Source: Bdellovibrionia bacterium (GTDB lineage Bacteria; Bdellovibrionota; Bdellovibrionia; Bdellovibrionales; UBA1609). Taken from it: 50,842 nt of DNA. Numbering within the stretch: position 1 is the stretch's first letter; every line of letters starts with the position of its first letter. A program made the position numbers and the translations under genes. The notes under the pieces were generated by a model. The model saw only the letters and a list, made by a program, of their open reading frames with translations, made no database searches and was not told the DNA's origin. The DNA is taken from assembly GCA_030432925.1 (NCBI GenBank), contig JAUILT010000008.1, positions 1-50,842 on the forward strand, written 5' to 3'. Below are positions 41,260-50,348 of this stretch, one piece after another.

Positions 41260-43095
41260 TTTGGCAAAATTTCTCTAGACAACCCCGAATCTCTGAATCT
41301 CGAGGTGAACACCTATTCAAACAACCGCTTTAAGCAATGTCACAAACGTGCTTTTCGCCCAGAATACACTGAGAATTTCCAATCAAAAACCTTGGTTTTA
41401 GGAACCTTGCTACTCAACAACAAAAAAGCCACTGGCCCACAAGCCGTTAAGCTCCTCAAAGAATCCAATGAAAACTTGAAAAAATTAGATGGGTTATTCT
41501 TGCTCATTCATTTTGATGCTGCCAGTAAATCACTGGATATATTAAATAACAATTATCAACTGACCAAATTTTATTACACTGTCGTTGACAATCAACTTTT
41601 ATTCTCCCATCAATTAAGCCTGTTACTCCCTCATTTGAAAGAGCGCAAACCTCACTTTCCTAGCCTTCTAAACTTTTTAAAAAATGGTTTCAACCAGTCT
41701 GAACTAACTCAAATTGAAGGAGTTAAAAAGCTTCTCCCCTCTCAGCACCTCACAGTATCCAATGGACAAGTGAATATTAAAAATCACTGGGACAAGCATT
41801 ATGTTACCCATAGACAACCTTTTGTAAAAATAGAAAGTAAACTTGATGAATATGAAAGCATCTACCAAAATACAATCCGTAGCTATCTTGAGGCTCGAAA
41901 GCCTGAAGAGCTTGTAACCCTTCTCAGTGGAGGGCATGATACTAGTTTTCTTTTAATACAGGCCTCCAAAGTCTGGAGTCGTCCCATTCACTGCTTTACA
42001 ACAGTCTTTCCTGGATGGAGCTTTTCAGAACAGTCCTATGCAGAATCTACTTGCAAAAAATTTGGGGGGATTTTTCATCCACAGGAGTTTTCCAGTAATA
42101 ACCTAGATCTTATTATTGATTTAATTCACAGCTGTGAAGAGCCTGTTCTGGGATCCAGCCTTCCCCTGCATACACTAGCTAAAAGCGCAAGCCTGTATAC
42201 AGATACTATCATGGGTGGTGACGGTGGTGACACTCTTTGGGGGGAGTATCACCCCGTAGGCGAATATCATCGATGGGCTCGTCACTGGCCCCTGACACTA
42301 AGGCGTCTCACCCATAAAGCAACTCTGTTGTTGCGAAATTCCTCAGACTGGGAACGCTTTTGGGAGCTAGAGCACGTAGCGGGCCTATTTGCTCGTAAAA
42401 ATATGTATGACAACTTTCTTGGAGAACTGTGCACCTATCGACATTTTTCACCACAATTTCTTAACGAAATTCTCATTCCAGAATTTTCTCAACAAAGTTC
42501 AGCCAAAAGCTGTATGGAAATCGCATTCAATAAAAATAATTTTGATGAGGCCTTGATCGAAGGGAAGCTTCTTAATGGATTTTTTACTTATCAGTCCTTT
42601 CAACAAACTCGCTCAATGAATGCCTTTGGGATGGAGTTTTTTCTTCCAGTCATTCAAAAAGATCTTATGGACTTTGTTAACTCCCTACCAATGAACTGGA
42701 TCAACGGAGGAACTACGTTTCATCGACTCATAAATAGTAAATCTACAAATCGTAAATTTCATAAATTTGCCCTCGCCCGATATCTAAAGAAAGAAGAAAT
42801 TTACAACAGGAGTTTTGATATACCTTGGCACCTGATATGGAAAGACAGAGGCGCTACCCTAGAGTTGGCCCGAAAGGCTCTTAAAAAACGAAGCTGGTTT
42901 CAACCCGATACCATTGATATGATTTTTAATAATTTCCTTTCTCAAAAAAATAAGGATTATGAACTGCTAGAGTTAAAATCCCATGGCTACAGGATCATGG
43001 CCTTACTATCTGTAGAGGTTTGGGCCCGTCTCTTTATTGACCAAGCAATATTTAAATCTGATTCTAATATTTCATTGGACGACTTTCTTGCTTAA
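41260..43095 (+). CDS. Asparagine-synthetase-like protein lacking the glutaminase cysteine
   Basis: ATG 41260 begins MFGKISLDNPES where canonical AsnB has MCGI: the nucleophile Cys2 is replaced by Phe, so the N-terminal Ntn-hydrolase domain should not release ammonia from glutamine. The synthetase domain is intact, with the PP-loop 'LLSGGHDTSFLL' at about residue 223, 'CEEPVLGSSLPL' and 'IMGGDGGDTLWGEY'. Similar loss of Cys2 is known in lasso-peptide cyclases and beta-lactam synthetase, which form amide bonds without glutamine. In this glycan cluster it may use free ammonia or another amine. ATG 41191 upstream is possible but would bury MFGK. Confidence 0.8.
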   Translation, partial: FGKISLDNPESLNLEVNTYSNNRFKQCHKRAFRPEYTENFQSKTLVLGTLLLNNKKATGPQAVKLLKESNENLKKLDGLFLLIHFDAASKSLDILNNNYQLTKFYYTVVDNQLLFSHQLSLLLPHLKERKPHFPSLLNFLKNGFNQSELTQIEGVKKLLPSQHLTVSNGQVNIKNHWDKHYVTHRQPFVKIESKLDEYESIYQNTIRSYLEARKPEELVTLLSGGHDTSFLLIQASKVWSRPIHCFTTVFPGWSFSEQSYAESTCKKFGGIFHPQEFSSNNLDLIIDLIHSCEEPVLGSSLPLHTLAKSASLYTDTIMGGDGGDTLWGEYHPVGEYHRWARHWPLTLRRLTHKATLLLRNSSDWERFWELEHVAGLFARKNMYDNFLGELCTYRHFSPQFLNEILIPEFSQQSSAKSCMEIAFNKNNFDEALIEGKLLNGFFTYQSFQQTRSMNAFGMEFFLPVIQKDLMDFVNSLPMNWINGGTTFHRLINSKSTNRKFHKFALARYLKKEEIYNRSFDIPWHLIWKDRGATLELARKALKKRSWFQPDTIDMIFNNFLSQKNKDYELLELKSHGYRIMALLSVEVWARLFIDQAIFKSDSNISLDDFLA

Positions 43096-45021
43096 AAGCT
43101 CTCTCATGATTTTTAGCTTTGAGACATGGAGCCTTGAACGACGATTCTCTGGCCATGAGCGCTCTAAATCGTTGTAAATATATTTAGACTTCAAAAAGTC
43201 TTCTGAATAATAGGAAATATAAAATAACATCTCTTTAATTTTAAAAATATACGAACTCTGCGGGCTGCTCGATAGCCATGCTTTAAAATACTTTTCAACA
43301 TCTTTAAAAACTGGCTCTCCTTTACGACTGAAGTGCAATATTTCGCTCCCCATAACTTTAATAAGATGATTTCCTAGTGGCCCTTCCAGAGATGGAAAAA
43401 ACTGGTCTTCGATTAAAGTGAATGGACCCATAATTAAAAATAAATCTGAAATATCTTCGGCAAATAAACTTCGAACAATTTCATGAATTTGGTCCCCTTC
43501 GCGAACAACACCACCTCTATAGCCTCTGTAAAAAAAACTTGCACCTTGTTTTGGCTGTAAATAGAACTCTGGAGCCACCAACGTTTTTGGCTCCCAACTT
43601 TCTTCACTGAGAACCGTAAACATAGCAATTAAATTAGAGGCTCCAGAATGATCATTAATGTATCTATAAACTGAACGAAAGTCCGAGCCATAGTTATAGA
43701 GGTCGGAAACGTGTAATTTTTTTTTAATATAAAGCGCTCCTCCCATCGCCATAAAAACGGCTATAAGAACCTGTGTCGACAATCTAACCTTACACAAAGA
43801 ACATAGTTTTTTTTCATGATTGCAGAGAGTAAGAACTGTTAGTAAAAACACAACAACATAACAAAGAAAGTACCGTTCAAAAAAATCCCAATTAATCGTA
43901 ATCTGAAAAACTGCTGTGAATATGAATGGAAGAAAAATAACTCCAACAAAAGAAAGAGCATAGGAAATACGAATTCTGTTGTCTTTATTTTGTAAGATCA
44001 GAAGCATCAATGCCCCAGCTCCTACCAATAATAAAGTCCCATAAAAAGGGATCATATCAAAGACACGAATTGCATGAGTCCACCACCTAAAGTCTAATAA
44101 TCCAATAAATCGAAGTCCCCAGGAGTTCACACTCTGAAATTGATTACGAATAATGCTCTCCATAACAATGCCATAGAGCAATGGCAAAAATGTCAAAAGT
44201 GCTGCTACTTGAGCCATCGCCACTTTCAATAAAACTCCCTGTCTCTGCTCTACAATAAATCCAATAACTATCAGCATTAGTATGGAGTAAAGCGGCAAAG
44301 CTAATGACTGAAGACCAATTGTTAGACAAAAAATATACGTACCAATAAAAATTCTGATCCAATCATTTCTTTGAAAGGATTTTGACATGATAGGCGACAT
44401 GAGAGTGCAGATCCAAAGCAAACAGACAAAAACACCTGTTATATTTGGTCGCCCCTCAAAAGAGTAACGAATGAGTATTGGTGTCAACCCTAAGGACAGT
44501 AGCCATAATAAAAATATTTCCCCTCTCATTTTCATTATTCTTCCCAAGAGTGCCCCCACAAGGACACAAGCACTTCCAAAAAACAAAGATACAGACCTTA
44601 ACCAAGCTTCAGTAGCCCCCATATAATCAACAACTGCTGTAGAAATAAGATAGTAAAACGGAGGCTGTTGTTGAATAGCTGATTCCTGAAAAGGAGTTAA
44701 AGAGTTTGCCACCTGAACATACTCATCTAACCAAATAGAAATATCCCACGCATAACTCCACCTCAAAAAAGCTGTCGGTAAAAATACTACTACTGCCATT
44801 AATACCCAAGGGTTCATTATCGATAAAGTTGGCCTACCGCTTTTGTACATCACCCAAGCAAGAGCTATTGAAGCGCATAACGTCGTCACTATATACCAAA
44901 TATAACTGTAGATATGCCAGCCACTAAGTTCATATGGTGACTGATAGAAGCCAGAGATAAACATAAGAGTCAAAATAAGAAGTAATGATACATTGAGTGT
45001 CCACTCTTGCTGAGCACTCAC
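43072..45021 (-). CDS. GT-C fold membrane glycosyltransferase (family 39-like)
   Basis: A protein of about 650 residues with roughly ten or more membrane helices. The first loop carries 'DISIWLDEYVQVANSLTPF', whose D-E pair is the GT-C catalytic signature, followed by 'QQQPPFYYLISTAVVDYMG', the family 39/ArnT-like P-P-x-x-Y segment. The C-terminal ~200 residues are soluble. Such enzymes transfer a sugar from a polyprenyl-phosphate donor to an acceptor on the outer face of the membrane. GTG 45021, with GGAGAG upstream, overlaps the AsnB stop (GTGA); TTG 45045 is in frame upstream. It converges with the AsnB-like gene, overlapping by 24 bases. Confidence 0.78.
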   Translation of the reverse strand: MSAQQEWTLNVSLLLILTLMFISGFYQSPYELSGWHIYSYIWYIVTTLCASIALAWVMYKSGRPTLSIMNPWVLMAVVVFLPTAFLRWSYAWDISIWLDEYVQVANSLTPFQESAIQQQPPFYYLISTAVVDYMGATEAWLRSVSLFFGSACVLVGALLGRIMKMRGEIFLLWLLSLGLTPILIRYSFEGRPNITGVFVCLLWICTLMSPIMSKSFQRNDWIRIFIGTYIFCLTIGLQSLALPLYSILMLIVIGFIVEQRQGVLLKVAMAQVAALLTFLPLLYGIVMESIIRNQFQSVNSWGLRFIGLLDFRWWTHAIRVFDMIPFYGTLLLVGAGALMLLILQNKDNRIRISYALSFVGVIFLPFIFTAVFQITINWDFFERYFLCYVVVFLLTVLTLCNHEKKLCSLCKVRLSTQVLIAVFMAMGGALYIKKKLHVSDLYNYGSDFRSVYRYINDHSGASNLIAMFTVLSEESWEPKTLVAPEFYLQPKQGASFFYRGYRGGVVREGDQIHEIVRSLFAEDISDLFLIMGPFTLIEDQFFPSLEGPLGNHLIKVMGSEILHFSRKGEPVFKDVEKYFKAWLSSSPQSSYIFKIKEMLFYISYYSEDFLKSKYIYNDLERSWPENRRSRLHVSKLKIMRELLSKKVVQ

Positions 45022-46769
45022 AGAACTCTCTCCGTAGAAGACCAAGTTTTATAAATTTTAACAAGATCCTCTCTCTTGCTCTGCAAAAAACCTTCTGACT
45101 CTACTTTTGAAGCCCCTGTCTGATAGGTAAAAGGAATTTTACCAGGCCGTGGTATGCCATGGTATTTACAAAGATTCCGAACTAATGTCTTTCTCTCCAT
45201 AAATCCCAAAAGCATCTCATCAGGGGCTGTAAATATCATTTCCACCAAACGATGATCTAAATAAGGAACTCGCCCCTCCATACCACACCATCCTGTAATC
45301 TTGTCTAACTTCAGCAGATTATAGTTGGGAAGCCAGCTCTTCATTTCAAGGTAAATTAATTTTTTTAAAAAAGACTGATCAACAACTTCTGCCACAATAT
45401 CCAATGTTTCTTGATTCAGAGGTTCAGCCTGGCTTCCCAATAATTGCCTCCTTTGCTCTATGTTGAATACATCTACAACTGAGTGGTAGGAACTTGCAAA
45501 GTCATTAGTCCTGGAAATTGCATCCCGCAAGCGTGCCACCTCCTCAAAGCCCAATCGAGCTGGATACAATTTCTGTAGTAAGGGTGCGGTCATTCGAACA
45601 AAAAGTGGAAGAGCCATAAAAGCCATGTCTCGCAAAACGTGTGGCATAGACCATACAGCATTAAAAAAGTAATGGTGTCCGTAACCGGCAAAGAGTTCGT
45701 CAGCCCCCTCTCCACTCAAAAGGACCTTGACCTTTCCTTTAGCAAACTCAACCACCCCTAGCAAAGGGCTAATAATAGAATCACCAAGAGGCTCTTCTAT
45801 AGCCTTAAGAGACTCTTCAAAATTTTCTTTAACATGCCTATAGATAAAATGTCTCATCTGATGACTTTGAGTAAACATTTGTGCTCGAGCTAAATCTTTT
45901 TTCGAATTCCTTGAACTTGGAAGTTCACAAGTTAATCCAACTAAAGATTTATCACTATTTGTTAAGGCCAGTTTTGCAATAAGAGTTGAATCCATGCCTC
46001 CTGACAGCAATATACCAATGTCCACTTGTGATCTCATACGAATACGCACAGAGTCCTCCAGGACCTGTGAAAACTTTGAGTAACTCCAGGAGGTTTTGCC
46101 TTCGAAGGGTGTCCAATATGTTCGAGTATCCCATTTTAAATCCACCCCTACAGTAATTATAGTTGCCGGTGCCACTTTCTGAACACCAGAAAAAACTGTT
46201 TTTTCACCCCGCACATACCTCAAAGCGTAAAATGAGTTTAGTGCCGAGGGATTTAACTCCGGCTTCTCAGCTTTTATAAAAAGACCTCGGACTTCTGAAG
46301 ATACGCGAAATACCTCTCCCTCTCTTCTAAAATAAAGAGGTTTAATCCCCAGGCGATCTCTAATCAGGTGGAGCTTTAAAGCCTTTCTGTCGTACCAAAC
46401 AATAGCAAAGTCACCGTTCAATTTTTTGACAAAATCCAACCCTTCATGAAAAAGGCCTTCAAAAAGAACCTCCGTATCACCCGTTCCATAAAAGTGGCAC
46501 TGATATCTACTTATTAGGTACTTCTTCAATTCTAGAAAATTATAAATTTCACCGTTGAAAGCTAAGCAGTATCCATCTCTAACCTTCGGCTGTCGACCAG
46601 CCTCCCCGACATCCTGAATAGCCAATCGAGCATGGCAAAGCCCCAGTGAGCCGCCATTAAAAATCTCTTGCCCGTCCGGCCCCCTATGTTGAATAGATCT
46701 TACCTGCTCCCACAATTCTTGATCAGAAATCAGCCCACTCGGCTTATAAATACCTCCTATTCCACACAT
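45018..46769 (-). CDS. asnB: Asparagine synthase (glutamine-hydrolysing) family protein
   Basis: A complete class-II amidotransferase: MCGIGGIYKP with catalytic Cys2, 'RSIQHRGPDGQEIF', 'NGEIYNFLELKKYL' and 'GDTEVLFEGLF' in the glutaminase domain. In the synthetase domain are the PP-loop 'LLSGGMDSTLIAKL' and 'VLLSGEGADELFAGYGHHYF'. It converts aspartate or another carboxylate with glutamine to the amide. In polysaccharide loci relatives amidate uronic acids, which fits the UDP-sugar dehydrogenase nearby. ATG 46769 after AGGAG is chosen so that Cys2 becomes the N-terminus after Met removal. It overlaps both neighbours in a four-gene operon. Confidence 0.88.
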   Translation of the reverse strand: MCGIGGIYKPSGLISDQELWEQVRSIQHRGPDGQEIFNGGSLGLCHARLAIQDVGEAGRQPKVRDGYCLAFNGEIYNFLELKKYLISRYQCHFYGTGDTEVLFEGLFHEGLDFVKKLNGDFAIVWYDRKALKLHLIRDRLGIKPLYFRREGEVFRVSSEVRGLFIKAEKPELNPSALNSFYALRYVRGEKTVFSGVQKVAPATIITVGVDLKWDTRTYWTPFEGKTSWSYSKFSQVLEDSVRIRMRSQVDIGILLSGGMDSTLIAKLALTNSDKSLVGLTCELPSSRNSKKDLARAQMFTQSHQMRHFIYRHVKENFEESLKAIEEPLGDSIISPLLGVVEFAKGKVKVLLSGEGADELFAGYGHHYFFNAVWSMPHVLRDMAFMALPLFVRMTAPLLQKLYPARLGFEEVARLRDAISRTNDFASSYHSVVDVFNIEQRRQLLGSQAEPLNQETLDIVAEVVDQSFLKKLIYLEMKSWLPNYNLLKLDKITGWCGMEGRVPYLDHRLVEMIFTAPDEMLLGFMERKTLVRNLCKYHGIPRPGKIPFTYQTGASKVESEGFLQSKREDLVKIYKTWSSTERVL

Positions 46770-48376
46770 GGAAGCTCCTGTGTCCATTGACTTCTGCCCT
46801 GAATCTGAGCCCGCGAATGACAGCCAGAAAAACTGTAGTTAGATTGGGGAACGTAGCGAGAAGGAAACTCCACAGTTTCATAGATCACCTGATCCGACTT
46901 TACTCCAATAACTTTTGTATTTAATATAAGGTTTTCGCCTTCCCAATCAATGATTCTCACTACGTGAGCCCCCTTTTCTTTCCAGGAAAACATAAGAACT
47001 CTTCGGATCAAGTTTTTAAGACTCATAGATACTGATGGGTGAAACCCGAAAAATATAAAAAATAATCTGAATGCCAAAAATTGAAGTGGAGAAAAAACAG
47101 GATTTTTAAATACACGAAATACAGTAACTACTTTAATATTTTTCTCTTCAATTTTTATATCTGAACAACTATGGCCTGAGGTTTTTAACTTTACTCCTGA
47201 CTGAATAAAAATATCTCCCTGCTGAAAATAAAGCTCTCCTTTGGGTACATGAAAAATTAAGCAACGAAGACCAAACTTCATATTTCCAACTACGTACAAG
47301 TCACCCTTGCGAAAAGCAAATAAACCTGCACCCTCTAAAATGATATTCATTTTTTTATTCTCAAACGGAAGATTTTCCAGCACCTCAGAAGTATCTAAAG
47401 CGACTGTCATCGCCTTCATCATCTCTGGAAGTCGATAAAGAAGATAATGATCCTCTTGAGTATGAGAGCCCAGAATTTTTTCCTCTATTAAGGACTTTAA
47501 AAGGTCACAAGAGAGTCTTTTTGCAATAGGAATCCATTGACCCCAATACTCCAAACCAAAATGAAAAACCACTGACGTAGATCTGCTCCCCACTCCACGC
47601 GCAAAACTTCCATCAGGAAAAATAAACAAACTTACAAACTGAATTTGCCTTTGAGCCAACTCCTTCCATCTATCTTCTCCAGTTAATTCATGCAGTCGAG
47701 CTAAAAAACTGATCGTTGCCGTTTGATACCCAGGATCTGCCCCATCGTATTCTAAAGACCAGCCCTCTTTTTCATGACATCCTTGGAGAAATTGATTTTT
47801 AATTTTTTTTAACCCTTCGCTCAAACTCTCCTCTTTTAACAAATACTTTGCTTGAGAAATTGCCAATACTGCTAATGCCTGATGATTGGAGAGAACATCT
47901 TTCTCTTCGTATTTAATTAAGTATCGAGCACCTTTTGAAAACATTCTTTGCAATTGCTGTGTGGTGAGATCGCTCCAATGACTTCCAGTAAGTCTCCATG
48001 CCTCAAATATAGAATTCATTATATATGCTGTGGGGCCAGCCCATCCTCTTTCATTAAAATACCATTCATCAAAGGACCCATCCCATTTTTGCAATCTACA
48101 CGTGAACTGAACAGCTCCCTGAATCCATTGCAGCAGCTGCTTCTTAAGGGTTGAGTCTGTTTCAAAAGCCCACAAATGTGCAAGAACTTCTATCCCCTGC
48201 TGCTGACTCGCTGAAGGGAAATCAATGATTCTTTGATGCCAAAATTTTCTGTCGAAACACCCAAAAGTGGAACTAAATGGGCGCCGATCCAATTGACTCA
48301 AGACCCTTGAAACCTGTGGACTAAGATACTCCCAATATTTTTTTTGACGAGAATTTATTTGGTCAACCGATACCAT
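46757..48376 (-). CDS. Alpha/alpha-toroid plus beta-sandwich protein (heparinase/lyase-like)
   Basis: The N-terminal ~330 residues consist of paired helices with Trp/Gly/Asp-rich turns ('LQKWDGSFDEWYFNERGW', 'GWSLEYDGADPGYQTATISF', 'GSFARGVGSRSTSVVFHFG'), as in alpha/alpha-toroid enzymes. The C-terminal ~200 residues look beta-rich ('GAGLFAFRKGDLYVVGNMKF', 'GENLILNTKVIGVKSDQVIYE'), as in heparinase II/III-type lyases. No signal peptide is visible, and the lyase Tyr/His catalytic residues cannot be assigned. It could bind, trim or epimerise the polymer. It overlaps the GT2 and AsnB genes. Confidence 0.6.
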   Translation of the reverse strand: MVSVDQINSRQKKYWEYLSPQVSRVLSQLDRRPFSSTFGCFDRKFWHQRIIDFPSASQQQGIEVLAHLWAFETDSTLKKQLLQWIQGAVQFTCRLQKWDGSFDEWYFNERGWAGPTAYIMNSIFEAWRLTGSHWSDLTTQQLQRMFSKGARYLIKYEEKDVLSNHQALAVLAISQAKYLLKEESLSEGLKKIKNQFLQGCHEKEGWSLEYDGADPGYQTATISFLARLHELTGEDRWKELAQRQIQFVSLFIFPDGSFARGVGSRSTSVVFHFGLEYWGQWIPIAKRLSCDLLKSLIEEKILGSHTQEDHYLLYRLPEMMKAMTVALDTSEVLENLPFENKKMNIILEGAGLFAFRKGDLYVVGNMKFGLRCLIFHVPKGELYFQQGDIFIQSGVKLKTSGHSCSDIKIEEKNIKVVTVFRVFKNPVFSPLQFLAFRLFFIFFGFHPSVSMSLKNLIRRVLMFSWKEKGAHVVRIIDWEGENLILNTKVIGVKSDQVIYETVEFPSRYVPQSNYSFSGCHSRAQIQGRSQWTQELPCVE

Positions 48377-49083
48377 AATGCCCTAGACCCAGTTCTGATT
48401 AGTGGAATGGCCATTTTTCGAATATATTTACTGCGAGAGTGAACAACCCTTGAATATCCATGCACTCTTTCATTCCAGATAGACTCAATTTCAACAATTT
48501 TTAAACCCGCAATAGCCACACATAAAATTGACTCTTGCACGTAAGAATGGTTCGCTGTCAAAAAAATGGATGCCGCTGCAGCCTTTGTATAAAGCCTTAG
48601 TCCACCATGTGAATCTGTAATCGGTGTTCCTGTTGCCAAAGTCAGATATTTAGAAAGAAGAAAAACCCCTATTCTATTTCCTAACGGATAACGGTACTTA
48701 ATATGATCCCCTCCCAAAAAACGAGATCCCAAAACCAAGTCCGCCCCCGTCTTTTGCCGAGTTGTCCAAAACCTTTCCATTTCAGACAATGCTGTTTGGC
48801 CATCACCGTCGATTGTAAAAACGTAATCAGCACCCCTCTGAAGGGCCCAATGAATTCCTATGGCACAAGAATGCCCCAGCCCCCTATTCTCACCTTTGAC
48901 GACTTGGGCACCCATTGCTTTGGCAATTTGTGGAGTTTTATCATCAGAATCATCAACAACTGCGATTTCCAATGACAATGAGGAGAACCCCTTCTCCCAC
49001 TCTTTGATTCCATCAATGACCGCGTCAATTGTGGCCTCTTCGTTTTTTGCCAAAATAAGAGCCACAACTTTTTTTTGTTTCAA
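48355..49083 (-). CDS. GT2 family glycosyltransferase (DPM1-like)
   Basis: A GT-A fold enzyme of 242 residues: 'VVALILAKNEEATIDAVIDG', 'LEIAVVDDSDDKTPQIAKA', the metal-binding D-x-D in 'FTIDGDGQTALSEM', 'DLVLGSRFLGG' and 'TDSHGGLRLYTKAAAASI'. The order matches polyprenyl-phosphate hexose synthases. It would charge undecaprenyl phosphate with a sugar that the GT-C enzyme then uses. The start is TTG after GAGGG. It is the first gene of a four-gene minus-strand operon and is divergent from the dehydrogenase gene. Confidence 0.85.
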   Translation of the reverse strand: MKQKKVVALILAKNEEATIDAVIDGIKEWEKGFSSLSLEIAVVDDSDDKTPQIAKAMGAQVVKGENRGLGHSCAIGIHWALQRGADYVFTIDGDGQTALSEMERFWTTRQKTGADLVLGSRFLGGDHIKYRYPLGNRIGVFLLSKYLTLATGTPITDSHGGLRLYTKAAAASIFLTANHSYVQESILCVAIAGLKIVEIESIWNERVHGYSRVVHSRSKYIRKMAIPLIRTGSRALWYRLTK

Positions 49084-49145
49084 AGCGCCCTCTAATTAGA
49101 TAAAATCAGCCTTCAGCCTAATGGAATTTGGATAGGAGGTCAACG

Positions 49146-50342
49146 ATGCTCGTCAACGTCTACGGCTGTGGATTTGCAGGCATCGTATCAGCACTGGCTT
49201 TATGCGAACGAGGCCACCATGTTACAGGAATTGATATTGACCCTAGCAAAGTGCAGTCCCTACTCAAGGGGCGCTTTTCTGGATCCAGAAGTACCATTGA
49301 TGATCTGATCGGTAAACACCTAGATAAAAGCCTAACCTTTCGTAATTTCGGCAATGAGTCCTTTGACGTTGATGTGGCGTTTGTAGCCCTTCCCACTCCT
49401 TTCGATGGAAAGTCTTTGGCGATTAACGGAATCAAAGCTTGCTGCAACCATATATTACAAAATAGAGCCTCTCATAAAAAAACGACCCTATTTATACGAA
49501 GCACATTGCCCATTGGAGGACTCATTCAAATAGAACGAGTATTGGAATCCGACAATCAATTAGAATCGGGAAAAGATTTTCAGTTATTTTACTACCCAGA
49601 ATTTATGAGAGAGGGCACGGGGCTTCAAGACGTAGAATATCCTCCTTTGTCAGTATTGGGCCTTAGCAAAAGTCTTCCAGAAGCTCCACACCTTGAGCTG
49701 ATTGCTGCTGGCGGAAGGTTGCAGCAAGTTCCATCTAAAGAGGCCGAGGCCCTCAAGCTACTCAGCAATGCCTTCCATGCAACCAAAGTCACTTTTGCGA
49801 ACGAGGCCATGAGAATCTGCGATACGAATGAGCTTTCAGCCATAAATGTTATGAACCTATTTTGTCAGGACACTAAACTCAATATCTCCACCAAATATTT
49901 ACGCCCTGGCTTTGCTTGGGGAGGAGGGTGTCTTGGAAAAGATACTAAAGCGCTAATAGCCACAGAATCAAACACCCCCCTTCTTAATAGCCTTATACAG
50001 TCTAACTCAAATCATATTCAGTTTTTTTCTGAAAAAATCCTCAAAAAATCTCCAGCCTCTATTGGGTTTATTGGGGCCAGCTTCAAAGAAAACGTCAACG
50101 ATGTTCGAGACAGTCCTGTTACAGAACTTATTCGAATCTGCAATAAAGCTCCCTCTGTTTGTCAAATTTTTGTGCTTGATTCAAACAAAGATCTACTTGA
50201 ACACTTAAATAATTGCAAAAAAGTAAAGTTCTGCTCTGAGTTACCTGAACTTTCAGATGCAGAAGTTATTGTATGTAGAGTGTCTGATTACAAAAATATC
50301 AAAGATTTTCTCACTAAAGATCAAGTTTGCATTCAACTGTAA
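49146..50342 (+). CDS. UDP-glucose/GDP-mannose dehydrogenase family protein
   Basis: The N-terminal Rossmann motif is 'VNVYGCGFAGIVSALALCERG', then 'VTGIDIDPSKVQSLLKG'. The central 'VAFVALPTPFDG' and 'TLFIRSTLPIGG' follow, and the catalytic Cys is at about residue 261 in 'FAWGGGCLGKDTKAL'. The C-terminal 'GFIGASFKENVNDVRDSPV' and 'LDSN' complete the fold. It oxidises a nucleotide sugar twice with NAD+ to the uronic acid. The spacing resembles GDP-mannose 6-dehydrogenase or UDP-glucose dehydrogenase; the substrate is not decidable. ATG 49146 follows AGGAGG. A GT-C gene follows after six bases. Confidence 0.9.
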   Translation: MLVNVYGCGFAGIVSALALCERGHHVTGIDIDPSKVQSLLKGRFSGSRSTIDDLIGKHLDKSLTFRNFGNESFDVDVAFVALPTPFDGKSLAINGIKACCNHILQNRASHKKTTLFIRSTLPIGGLIQIERVLESDNQLESGKDFQLFYYPEFMREGTGLQDVEYPPLSVLGLSKSLPEAPHLELIAAGGRLQQVPSKEAEALKLLSNAFHATKVTFANEAMRICDTNELSAINVMNLFCQDTKLNISTKYLRPGFAWGGGCLGKDTKALIATESNTPLLNSLIQSNSNHIQFFSEKILKKSPASIGFIGASFKENVNDVRDSPVTELIRICNKAPSVCQIFVLDSNKDLLEHLNNCKKVKFCSELPELSDAEVIVCRVSDYKNIKDFLTKDQVCIQL

Positions 50343-50348
50343 ATCAAT

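Noticed and set aside
41260-43095. Lasso-peptide cyclase as the function of the Cys2-less AsnB homologue
   Set aside because: No B-type leader peptidase or short precursor ORF was found nearby, and the neighbours are sugar enzymes. It remains a possible analogy, not an assignment.
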